A stretch of 47,005 nucleotides of DNA from Gamarada debralockiae (Eukaryota > Ascomycota > Leotiomycetes > Helotiales > Hyphodiscaceae): the NCBI GenBank assembly GCA_002803225.1, contig NXFV01001713.1, forward strand, positions 1 through 47,005. The letters are read 5' to 3'. A program made the position numbers and the translations under genes. Below, in pieces: positions 21,506 to 32,691 of the stretch. The notes under the pieces were generated by a model, which saw only the letters and a list, made by a program, of their open reading frames with translations, was not told where the DNA came from and ran no database searches. Each line of letters begins with the position of its first letter. Positions within the stretch are counted from its first letter, which is position 1.

Positions 21506-23767
21506 ATGGCTCTTGACAACCTGCGAAAGCCACCCCAGACACCTCCCCTCTTCGCGGGGACCCCAACCTCGATTGTCGATGATGCCAAACGGTTAATTGA
21601 AAGCTCACGCAAGGTCCAAGGCCAAGTTGGGGAAAATGTACAGCCTGATACAGCCACTTTCGTGGATGTTCTGCTGCCTCTGGCCTACGCTGAGAATGCC
21701 ATGCATCTCGAATCCAATATCCTCTGCTTCTACAAGGACGTATCGACAGATTCGAAGTTGAGGGTGTATCAGGCGAAGCTCAGAAGCTTCTCAACGACTT
21801 TGCCATCGAGACGGCGATGCGTGAGGATCTGTATCTCCTCGTCGATGCCGTGTTGCAGAAGAACGAGGATCTCGATCCGGAACCTCATCACCTATTGCAG
21901 AAGCAACACAAAGAGTACATCCGAAACGGATTGAATTTACCCGCTGGAGCGAAGCGTAATCGTATTAAGGAGATTCAAAAGTGCCTAAGTCAGCTAGGCA
22001 TTCAGTTCCGAAAGAATCAGAAAGAGGAGAATGGCGGCGTTTGGTTGCTTCCTGAGGAGTTGGAGGGGGTGCCCGAGGATGTTTTATCTGGGTTAGAGAA
22101 AGGGGCGGGTGAGAATGAGGGCAAGCTTCGACTGAGTTTTGAGTTTCCACATTACCTCCCAGCACTGCAGTATGCCAGGAACAGCGAGACGCGCAAGTTT
22201 TATTTCATCGCGTCTGAAAGACGGTGTGAGCAGAACGTGCCTATATTCAAGGAGATAATGGTGCTACGTGATGAGGTGGCTCGTCTTTTGGGGTATCCTA
22301 ATCATGCGGCCTTTCGTATTGAAGAGAAGATGGCTAAGACGCCGGGGGTTGTGAATGTTTTCTTGGAGGACTTGCGAGCCGGATTGACTGCTAGTGGCCG
22401 GACGGAACTTGAAGCTCTGAAGCAGCTTCAAAAGGCGGATCTTGAGTCCCGGGGTGAATCATTTAAAGGGGGATTCTTTTATTGGGACTCGGAATTTTAT
22501 AAACAGTTGATGCTGGAGAAGCAGTATGAGGTTGACCAGCAGAAGATCGCTGAATACTTTCCTCTGGAGACGAGCGTCAAGGGCATGTTGGGGATATTTG
22601 AGCATCTGTTTGGCATGGTTTTCGTGGAGATTACAAGCGACGAAAGAGATAGCTTGAGTCCATCTGGAAAGGGGTGTAATTTGGTCTAGCACGATGATGT
22701 TCAGGTCTTTCGTGTCTGGGATGATGAACAGCAGGGCAGCGGATTTCTGGGCTATCTATATCTCGACCTTTTCACTCGCGAAGGTAAATATGGAGGAGCG
22801 GCCAATTTCAACTTGCAGCCCGTACGTATAACAGCATCTACTTTTCAGGTTCATTTGATCAAATCTGACTCCATATAGGGTTTCACTTATGAGGACGGAA
22901 CACGTCAATATCTCGCTACGGCGATGGTATGCAACTTCACCAAGCCCACATCCAAGAAACGCGGTCTTCTGAAGCACGATGAAATCGTGATGCTCTTCCA
23001 CGAGCTCGGACACGGTATCCATGATCTCGTATCGAAGACACTCCACTCGCGCTTCCACGGCCCTATGGGCACAGTCGTAGATTTTGGTGAAGGTCCTTCC
23101 CAGATGCTTGAGAATTGGTGCTGGAAGCCATCGGTACTGAAGTCATTGAGTCGACACTACTCCTCTCTTTCTCCCGAGTATCTCAACTCCTGGGAAGAGC
23201 AGGCAAAGGGAAGCTTTCGGCCGCCTGAGCAGATCCCGGACGAGATGATCGAGAGTCTTATCCGTGCCAAACATGTCAACAGCTCTCTGCTTTACTTGCA
23301 AATGCTGTTCCTGAGTATCTTCGACATGGTAGTCCACGAGCCTTCCTCTCACGAAGCGATCTCGAATATGAATATCTCAGCCTCATACAACAAGCTGCGG
23401 AAGAATATCCTGCAGATCGATATGCCGGAGGTATTGGGTCAGAGCGATGAATGGGGTCATGCACAAGCCAATCTCGGACATGTGGTTAGCGAATACGATG
23501 CTGGACTTTACGGATATCTGTTGTAAGTGATTCTGATTTGGAGGTTTGGGGAAGTTGCTAATGTGGGTTTGCAGTTCGAAGGGTTTTTGCTGATGATATT
23601 TTAGTGCTGTGTTTGAGAGAGATCCAATGGATGGGAAGGAGGGGAGAAAGTATAGATATGCTGTTCTAGAGAAAGGGGGGAGTCAGGATGAGATGAAGAC
23701 TGTTTCTGAGTATTTAGGGAGGGAGCCTAAGACGGAGGCGTTTTATAAGGCACTTGGTCTGGCTTAA
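21506..23767 (+). pseudogene. M3 family metallopeptidase (saccharolysin/thimet-like), disrupted
   Basis: Cytosolic zinc oligopeptidase family. Recognisable from the ATG at 21506 (RKPPQTPPLFAGTP) through the catalytic HELGH (codons 22999-23013) and the third-ligand segment GEGPSQMLENW to the C-terminal KYRYAVLEKGGSQDE and stop at 23765. Lesions: (1) a net one-base loss at about 21761 between DSKL and GVSGEAQKLL; (2) TAG at 22687-22689 where relatives have Trp, with HDDVQVFRVWDDE continuing in frame after it; (3) the expected segment after YGYLF (SK, then ADDIFSAVFE) at 23575-23610 is readable only with a +1/-1 pair, though an alternative acceptor at 23604 skips it in frame. Introns are at 22822-22878 and from 23523. 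The active-site residues survive. The first frameshift would truncate the product before the catalytic domain. Confidence 0.85.
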
Positions 23768-24916
23768 TGTCTTACAGAGATGCGCAGCCTGGCAAATGAG
23801 AAGCACTGTATGATTCCACTTTTTCAGTTGAGGACTCACAAGCTTGATCCAGCTGCACTAGGGGTTGCAGTAGCTCGTGGAACAGTCAAAACTACAACCG
23901 ATTCGTAACTTCTTAACATAATGCAAAATCAAAAATCTGAAGAGATAGTTTTGTTCGCCGCAATTAGTTCTATATATCATTATACTTTTTATGTGTTTGG
24001 ATGTTGTGGCCTTGTTGCAGGAGGACTGATAAGGTTTTCCGCTGTTCCACGAGCTACCGCACCCCCTAGTGCTGCTGTGGTTTTTTAAAGTCGAGTACGA
24101 AGTGGAGACGTCGTCATGGCATTACTTCTAGTTAATGATGTGACGTGTATGAAAACGGAGTTATCCTTCATTTTACGCCCGTCAGAGTTGGAAATACAAA
24201 GCATCTCTAGTGAATTACACAAGGCGGGAATTGCGAACGGCTTCGCGACAGCCCTGGAATGTATCATGAGGAAATTCATGTAACACCTCAAAGATTTTGG
24301 AAGAAAAAAAGACAAAAAAAGAAGAAGAAATTGAAGAACAGGTGTTTCAAACTAGTTATAATTACTTGGCCACAGAACAGACATTTCAAATTGGTCAGAA
24401 TTACTTTGTCACAGATTACATATGGGCGCTTTAAACGGTTTGTGAATTACTTTGCCAGACAGGCACAGCAGAGGAGGGTTACATGGCGATTCAAACCAGT
24501 TAGAGCTGCTTTGCGGGACATACACTCGTGCTGTGTTTGCATTTGAAATTTATCAAATTAAGTACGTATACTGTTCGGCCGAAGAATTCCCTTTCTAAAG
24601 AGTTACTCTCTTAAATCAACTACTACATCTTCCCATTGGCTAGGATTTATTGAGCTCTCAGTTCTAAGTTCAAAATTTACGAGGCGCTTTGGGACTGAAA
24701 AGCTTCTAAAAATCCCCGGAGATTCTCAATCGGTTTAATCAGAGATCTGGAAGGTTTCATTGCCTTTTTCCATAGCTCTGCTTGCTTCAACAAGTCAAAG
24801 TACAAGATATTAAACTTTAAAATCAGCTCTCTAGCCATTCTAGCTATTAGGTAATCATTATCGTTTCATCAGCCATAGAAGTCACAGTCTCCTCATATCT
24901 ATGTAATCATACATCA
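23768..24916. other. Intergenic, convergent 3' ends with A-rich and repeated sequence
   Basis: About 1.15 kb between the M3 locus (+) and the WSC gene (-). It contains an A-rich tract around 24300-24335 and the degenerate tandem array at 24345-24529 described separately. No gene is supported. Confidence 0.5.
24345..24529 (+). repeat. Degenerate tandem repeat, four units
   Basis: Four diverged units start at 24345, 24384, 24430 and 24490. Each begins TTTCAAA or a close variant, followed in the first three by an AATTACTT core and CCACAGA-like sequence. Unit spacing grows from 39 to 46 to 60 bases, so the array is not a clean microsatellite. A chance reading frame over it encodes FKLV-type repeats, which reflects the DNA repeat rather than a gene. 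Confidence 0.55.
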
Positions 24917-27900
24917 TCATTCCCAATATCTCCTAAATTTTGTTTTCCGAACTCTCTTCGTCGTCGTTTGATATTCGTACACATTCAACACACTTCCCGC
25001 TCCGCAATACTCCTTGCTGTTGCCCTTGCACAACATATTGCATGTCGAGTGGCCCACATCTGGTTCCAACACTGCTGTAGCAGGAAGTGTGGCGGCACAA
25101 TAACATTCTTGCCCATATTCCACACCGGCGTAGACTCCATTCGGCATGTTGGCTTGACAGAACGCTGTGCATGATTCTACTGTCATTCCGGTACTGTTCG
25201 AGTATGAGGGCCCGGTAAGGAGACGGCCGGTGCTTGCTTCGTGGTAGCAGCCTTGGTAAACGTATGAGTTTACCACTTGTGGGTTACCTGGGTAGATGTA
25301 GGCGGTATTGTTGAAGAGGCTGAGTGCACCACTTCCTCCGCAAATTTCTGCAGAGTTTCCGGAGCATGTCATTGTGCATGCGGTGTCTCCGACAGCTGAT
25401 GGGGACTTCAAGGCATTAGCGCAATAGCATTGACTGGAGTACTCTAGGCCGGCAAGGGCGTAGTTGTTTGTCGTGCAGTAGGCTTGGCAGGATTCGATTG
25501 TCATTGCAGTGGTAGTGCTGTACGAGGAGCCACCTAAAGCCCGACCTGAGACTTCATTTGCGCAACCAAGGTACTGCCATGAGCCAATTGTTTGCCCGGT
25601 TATAAGTGTTCCGGTCCAGGTTGGTGGTGAGGAACTGGTGGATGTACTGGATGAAGAGGTCGAGCTTGTGGATACTACCAATCTGAGTTAGCAAGAAGTA
25701 CGATGATTAGAGCTGACATTTCAGAAACTTACCAATGACGCTGATCGATGTAGTTGGCACAGCGCTGCTACTCGACGAAGACGCAGTTGTGCTCGTCGAT
25801 GTCACAGTTTGACTCGTTTCCCCACTACTGGAGCCTGAAGTGCTTGAGCTTGCCACTGAAGCTGATGTGGTAACACTTTGGCTTGTTTTTGATGTGGATG
25901 TGGAAGATGAGCTTTGTGAGCTACCTGTCGACAGAGATGATAGAACAGTACTCGAAGAGCCAGTTGAGCTAGATTTGGTTGAAGATGCGGGCAGAGTACT
26001 CGAAGAACTTGTCGAAGAAATTGGGCTGCTAGTGGTGTTAGAGGGCGAACTCGAGGATGATACGGAGCTAGTTATTGAAGTCGACGAGCTCGATGAACTG
26101 GTGAGGGATGACACGGAGCTAGTTATTGAAGTCGACGAGTTCGATGAACTGGTGAGGGATGACACGGAGCTAGTTATTGAAGTCGACGAGTTCGCTGAAC
26201 TGGTGAGGGATGACACGGAGCTAGTTATTGAAGTCGACGAGCTCGTTGAACTGGTGAGGGATGATGTCGATGAAGAGGCCGTTGCGGTGAGTGAAGAAGA
26301 GGAGATTGGCGCAGCCTGGTACATGTTCAAACGACTCCGTCCTCCACAGTACTCGTTGGCGTTAGCAGCGCACACAATGTTGCATCCGTCTACACTCGGA
26401 ATTGAGCTTGATTGATTCACAGAGCCTGCATTTATGACATTTCCACAGTAACCTGTCCAAAGTCAGTGGAAAAGCTCTTTCAATTGATAACGAAGCATCC
26501 ACTTACACTCTTGGCCGTATTCTACCCCGAAGTATTCGTACTTTGAGCAAGCTGCGGCGCAGGTTTCAACCGTAGTATTTGCAGCTGCAATAGGAAGAAG
26601 TACGCCATTCAAAGCTCGGCCAGTCGTAGCTTCACTGTAGCATCCAAGATAATTCCAACCAGAAACGTTTGTGACAGTTACCGGGCCTGTTGGGGTTGGG
26701 AGTGGCGTAGAGGAAGCAGTACCTGCTATACATGTTAGACGATGTGCAAGTAAACCACCAATCACGATTTTTGAGACAGACCTGTAGCTGTTGTTGGTAC
26801 TGGAGCTGTGCCATTGAGAACATAGATGTTCAGTCTGCTAGGACCGCCACAATATTCCAGTGCATTACCCGCGCATATCATGTTGCACCCATTAACACTA
26901 GGAGTGGTATTGGTCTGAAGAACAGATCCAGCCCCGAGGGTGTTCCCGCAGTAACACTGTTAAGAAAGTCAGCATTCAATGAATTATTTGGGGAGCACAA
27001 AACTCACTTGATTAGCGTACTCCATACCGAAGTATATATAGCCCTGGCAGGCAGCCTCACAAAGCTCGATGGTAAAGCCCGCTGTTGGTGCAGTGGGTGA
27101 TAATGCACTCAAGGCGCGTCCAGTCGTTGCTTCGCTGTAGCAGCCAAGATAGTTGTAGTTACCGGCTTTCCGAATCGTCTGTGGTCCGTACAGAGATGGG
27201 TCTGCTCCTGCGGTATATTTGGTCGGGTCGTAGTAGACAGAAAGATAACTAGGTCCACCACATGCGTCGTTTCCATTGCCTGGGCAGGCCATGTCGCAAT
27301 ATTCGTCAAGAGCCTGATTAGCCAGAGGTGGTGGGGTATTGCCTGTGAAGACGTCGGAGTCAGCATTTCCTCAACGAGAGAAGGGAGCGAGAGCCGAGCT
27401 CGGTTTCAGGAGTTATGAACTTCGGAAAGATCCTCTACGAAGGAGAATTTAGGACAGCATTACGCGGAGTGATACGTACCACACCAACATTCATCGCCGT
27501 ATTCTGTAGCTGCAAATCCATACTGGGCTGATCCATAGCATGTCGTCATACAATTGCCACTGTAAGGATTTCATTTTTGTCAGCACTTGCCCAGCAGAGC
27601 ATAATGAAAAGGACTCATGGACGATTCTGGAATAGAAAATGAAATTGTTCAAGAAGTACATACTTGGAATTATTCTCGTTCGGGCTCACAGGCTCATTCG
27701 GGAATAAACGAGGCCCACTGAATGCTTCATGGAAGCATCCCAGGTACTCGTACACTGTTTGTCCAGTGGAATTGACAGGCCCAACTTTGTTAGAAACCAC
27801 AGTCCCGGTGATCTCAACAACATGTACGCCGAAGTTCAAGTCGTCTGTATTTAGTGTCCACGTGTTGTTGAGCAGAAGATCTGGCTCATTATATTCTTCG

Positions 27901-30795
27901 GTGTTGGCAACCATCAAGACTGTACCGTAAGCACAGGCACCAGGAGCAATTTGCTGTGATTCGTGAAGCTCTGTAGGGTCGCTGATGTGGAAGACACCAT
28001 TGGGAGGTTTACTTTTGTCGATCTCGAGAGCTGATCCACCCTCGTTGCAGATTCTGATCTGACGACTTGAAGAACTTCCAGGCGCAACATCCCCAAAATC
28101 CATGAGTAGGTTGGCAGGAGGAAGCCATCCACCCTCACCGTTGCTGATCGAAAAATTTGCGACAGGTGCTGTAGATGCGGAACCTTCCAAGATGATGTTG
28201 ACAGTGCCCCCTGTTGACCAGACTTGCCAATAAGAACTGTAGGAACCAGTCCCATTGATAGGGTCGAAGGTAGAATCGATAGAAATGGCTGTGTTCGCAT
28301 CGATTACGCTTCCAACTGCAGGCAATGTTGCAGCGGTGAAACCGTATCCGAGGTCCCAGACTCCGTCGATAAGCGTAGTATTCGTGAAGTTGGGATCGTC
28401 ATCAATATCATCAGTCGTGTAAGCATATCCCAGAATCGTCATACCTGTCAATCCTTTATTTGAAATCGTGATCACATTTGACACAGTCGAGATATCCGAG
28501 TCGTTCAATATGACAATTCCTCCAAAATCGACTGTTGTTGGGGTAATAGCAAGAAACGGATTGGTTGAAACCTCAGTTCCTGTCAAACTAATTGGGAAGA
28601 GGGTCGCATAGCCAGTAACTCCATTGGTCGTGATCAGGGTCAGCGGCGTGGATTTGATGCCTGGAGAAGTATTACCGTAAGAAGCATTAGGGGAATTTGT
28701 GACTTTGACGTTCGTCAAGTTCCATGTGACAGGGAAGGTGAACGAAGCGCCAGCTTTCAAAGGCCCTGTTGGCAAGCTAGCATTGGAGGCTTGGAAGTAA
28801 TTGTTTCCAACAGTGAGCCCGTCTAGTGAATCAATAGCAATCACAGCAGTACATGTGATGTCTTTAGTCACAGACGTGCCCAAAGCCACGTCGCCAAAGT
28901 CCACAGGCGAGGTGCAATTTAAAGGCAGATTGACTGGTGATCCAAGACAGTAAAGAACTCCATTCGAGTCGGTTGTGTAGACGCGGCCATTTCCAAATGC
29001 AGGACGCTGAAATTTATTGGCGCCACCAATTTGGGGTAATGGAATTGTTTGAAGGACCCCGTTCTGAGGCACTGCGTACCAAGCCCGAATTCCGGCATCT
29101 GGGTCTGTCATCCAGAGAATTGCAGTTCCTTCTTGCCCATTTAAGCTGGTCACAGTGGGAATACCAACACCTACTCGACCGGCTGACACTTCGTTCGATT
29201 TGGCGACCTCGGAGAACTGGGGAAGTCCATCTGAAGTGAAGCCGAGCTGGTAGACGTAGGTGGGATTACCAACAGGAGTGAAGTAGATAAACCCTCCTTC
29301 GAGTGGGTAAGATCCTGAAGCTCCGAAAACTGCCTCATTGGTTGTAATCGTTTGCAGAACTCCATCAGTCTGACCAGGTCCAAGTTTGTAACCTCCGAGA
29401 TCGTTGGCATTCAAGATGTAAATCTTTCCGTTCTTGCCAGCCGTAACCGCCATCTTTTCGACGCCACCTCCTGAGAAAGTTGCAGGGTCCAGCAATACAA
29501 TACCTCCAGAGCCAAAATCTTGATCTGCAGCATCCATATTCTCGTAGTCGTATGGCTGGAAATAGTCAGACAGTGACAGCATGCCCGTGTCACTGTCGAC
29601 GGCCAGATTGATTGCGGCTTCTCCAAGTGTCTGGCATCCAGAAGTTCCAGCGGCTGGTGCTCCGTTATTTTCATGCCCGTCACCATTTCCGGACACAACA
29701 AAGATTCGCTCGCCATCAGAAGCAAGAGACATCCCACTCATCCAAATCCCTCCTTGTCCTCCTCCATCATTTTTGAGCAAGACGTTGGTTTGAGGAACCA
29801 GCGGACCGCTCTCAACCGACCATTGAGTGACAACCTGGGCTTTGTTGATATCTACACCGATAACGAGACCAGTGTAATTGAAAAGATCGCAATGACCACC
29901 GAAAGCTCCGTATACCACAGTTCCAATCTGGGTGAGAGAAGGCCGTTGCAAGACCACTCCACCAACAAAATATTTTTCGGGTGCATTGTCCGCGAATGTG
30001 CCATCGATGAGAATAGGAGGGTACACGTCGGCTAGGGTATTCACATTGACTGCGTGGAAGTAGTACACGCCATTGGATGTGCCAGTATTTCCAGGAACGC
30101 GGTAGTTGGGGATGTAGGTCTTGGCAAAAAAATAAGCAATATCAGTGGTAGGATCGATCACCGGGGTACCTATGATTCCAATATAATTCGGAATATCTGT
30201 ACAGCCTATCTAACGATATTAATACATACAAAAGTTTGAGAATAGATTGCTCCATACCTATGTCTGACTGAAGGAATGGTGTATGGACTTGTCTTTGTTG
30301 GAGTATGGCTCCAGTCTCAGCATTCAGTGTTCTGATCCAATTTTGGCTAGATGCCATAAAGAGAATTTGAGTATCGCTGCCAAGAGGAGTGTAAGTCAGT
30401 GGTTTGGCATAGAACTATCAACGTCAGTATTATACTTCAAGAGAACAACCCCGGCAGATTGGGAAGGCCCTTCGAGATTTGAGGGGCCTGGTCCCCAAAA
30501 GAGTCCTCCAAAGGCTGTTTGAAGGAGAGGCTGATAGTCGGCTCACCTGCTCTTGGTAATTGAAAGCAACCTTCCACAGCTGCCCAAAGCTCGCGGAGTC
30601 GACAATTGCGGGGTCCATATTGTGGTTGGTTCTGGTGGAAGTCAGCCTTGCTCCACACTGAAACGCAAAAGCTACTTACAAGTAACCAGTCTGGGCGAGG
30701 TCCGCATCTCTGTATTCATCCGTGGCTCCAAGACACGCAGCCTGGTGAACCATGACTCCCGCCAACAAGGCGAGAGAGGTGATTGAGAAGCGCAT
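24917..30795 (-). CDS. Secreted beta-propeller / Ig-like / five-WSC-domain protein
   Basis: Ten exons on the minus strand: 30795-30680, 30631-30547, 30414-30258, 30205-27664, 27559-27480, 27342-27008, 26956-26782, 26722-26507, 26452-25733, 25674-24917; all phases close and give 1727 residues. A signal peptide (MRFSITSLALLAGVMVHQA) is followed by a PQQ-type beta-propeller-like region (about 40-540). Three Ig-like modules with the VDFGDVALG signature of ASH/choice-of-anchor-D repeats lie near 545-660, 670-810 and 815-935. Five WSC carbohydrate-binding modules begin near 944, 1056, 1186, 1509 and 1614, each with YLGCYSEATTGRAL-like and CxxxCxxxxYxGxEYGxxCxC-like patterns. A Ser/Thr-rich linker (about 1290-1475) separates WSC3 and WSC4. 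There is no C-terminal membrane anchor. It probably binds cell-wall or extracellular glycans; any enzymatic role of the propeller is unproven. Confidence 0.9.
26058..26261 (-). repeat. 51-bp coding minisatellite, four copies
   Basis: Four near-identical 51-bp units start at 26058, 26109, 26160 and 26211 inside the Ser/Thr linker of the WSC gene. Each encodes 17 residues of the type ITSSVSSLTSSSNSSTS. Units differ by a few substitutions. Since 51 is a multiple of three, copy-number change would lengthen or shorten the linker without breaking the frame. Confidence 0.92.
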
Positions 30796-32691
30796 AACGA
30801 ATGTGACTGGCGTCGTTCATCAGCAATTATGTAGCGACAGTAAAAGTTGCGTAGATGAACTTGGGCTGTGAGTTATGCTTTAATGAGAGACATCTGCACT
30901 TGCTGACTTCAAAGGCACGCTCGAAAGTAGACGCGCGAGAAGTTATCGTGAAGAGGAGCGCAGGTATTTCATAACAAGTAAGCCTTTCCTAGCCTCGAAT
31001 TCGTCAAGCCTAATCCATCAAACACGAGCTATTCGGGCCAGAGCGGCTGCTAAAAGTAAGCGATAAATGTAGCAGGCATCAAGTCGACCGATGGGCTCGA
31101 AGGATGGGAAACCTTTTGAGGTACAGAAATCGATCAGTCCAGAATAGGAAGCTAGGTGGATTCTTTCACGGGACGACACCCTGGTTTGCAGACTAAATAA
31201 AGAAAGCTTCTACTGTACTATCGAAATGTGACTTTTTGGAAAACGAGGTAATGCAAAGGGAGGAAGTGACTGACGAATGGGAGACTCGAGAAGACACATG
31301 CCTGAAAGAGGGGCATTTCGGGGGCGGAGAAATACGTCCCAACAAACTGATATTTTGGAAAGTTTCTTTCTGCTACAAGGAGAAAAGTGCGCTGGCGGGC
31401 TTGCTGAATCGGTGCCAACTTTGAGGAGCAGAGAGATTTCTTTCTGTCCGCTCTTTTACTGTAACATCTGCACAACACTCCCAACTGGAACTCTCCTTTG
31501 GAATCATTCTCGACGCGTCTTACAAACATAATATAAGCATCGTAAACGTTGTGCCGCTTTAGACAGGAAACCGTCGAGGTCCCCTGTTCCGTGATTTCCG
31601 AGCATGGTTCCTGGTTCCTGGTGATCTGCACTGTCAATCGGGCTAATGATTCCCGGCCTCCCCTCTACACCCAAATTTTGACTTAATGCCTTAACATTGA
31701 TTTTTCAGGCATCAACTTGCCATCAGTTCCCACTTTCTACTATGGAAAGGCCGCCCGACGAAAGGGGAGCCCGGGAATCATTAGCCGTCAATCGATTGGT
31801 GGAGATTCAAGGGTCTGGTAATAAAAGGTCTTCCAGAGAAATTGAAATCTAGGTGAGGGAGGGTCCTTTGAGTTCCAGGGGCCGTCAACAACCCACAATT
31901 AGATATTTTGTGATAAGAAATCTCTTCGTTGGAGAAGGAAGAATTCTGCTACCAGCCACCTTTCTGAAGCATCCTCGCCGTCGATCCTTGGAAGAGCCAT
32001 CTCCCATGCTTTTCAATTTCCTCCAGGGGACACCGGCGCACCGCTGGCATCGTTGAAATTAGAGACGGAAGGCCTCAAGCGCTGGACATATAAGAGGCTG
32101 AGAGCCACGTGTGGCTGTTGAGCCTTTCGAGTGAACGAAGTGACCAATCTGGAGGGTCCGAGACTTTTTGACCTTCGAACGTGCAAAGCCCCCTAAATCG
32201 GTTCCAACTACTTCGTACCTCTAACCAAGCTATTACCAAGCCCCTGACATGTCCAAGTCTGGTTTGATGGCACGTATCAAGCTTTTTAGCGCGTCCAAGC
32301 CGGCATGGTGGAACCTAGTAAGAAATTATCATTGTACCACCAGCTACTCTCCATATCAGAAGATAGTGCTCAGCGCTGTCAGTGTGCCATAAGGTACTCC
32401 TGATATTGGATCTAGATTCCTGTATTTTACGCAAACGCAAGAACGCACGTCAAACCCCAGGGAGTAATTAGTAAAATCACGTGCTGGCAGCGCTTGCGGA
32501 ATAACCGCTTTACCGAACAGCTTCCCCCGAAAATCAGCGCCCGAGCTCCAACTCAAACAGACATTGCCAAGCAAAGGTACGTCAACAACAAGTGTATCTT
32601 GAGCGAGTCTGCAACATGGACATGATTAATCGTCGATTCAATCGCCGTCATTGCTAAGCATCACTTATATTCTACTAATACCATATCCTAA
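30796..32691. other. Intergenic region upstream of the WSC gene
   Basis: About 1.9 kb. The left part should hold the WSC gene promoter. The MITE at 31641-31786 lies inside. Frames up to 139 codons exist but show no conservation or splice logic. Confidence 0.5.
31641..31786. mobile_element. hAT-type MITE, 146 bp, with 8-bp target duplication
   Basis: Terminal inverted repeats: the left end begins GGCTAATGATTCCCGG and the right end is its exact reverse complement for 16 bases. Pairing continues to 24 bases with one mismatch. The element is flanked on both sides by the identical octamer GTCAATCG (31633-31640 and 31787-31794). A direct 8-bp duplication is the hallmark of hAT transposition. The 146-bp interior has no coding capacity, so the element is non-autonomous and would need a transposase from elsewhere in the genome. 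No second copy is seen in this window. Confidence 0.85.

Noticed and set aside
21739..21782. A 44-nt in-frame intron that would remove the first M3 frameshift
   Set aside because: It would delete the conserved VSTDSKL...GEAQ coding segment, which is clearly family sequence; a one-base loss explains the data better.
25840..26415. Plus-strand frame of 191 codons rich in Glu/Asp/Leu
   Set aside because: It is the antisense shadow of the Ser/Thr repeats of the WSC gene.
31218..31637. Minus-strand frame of 139 codons upstream of the WSC gene
   Set aside because: No conservation or promoter/splice context; likely chance.
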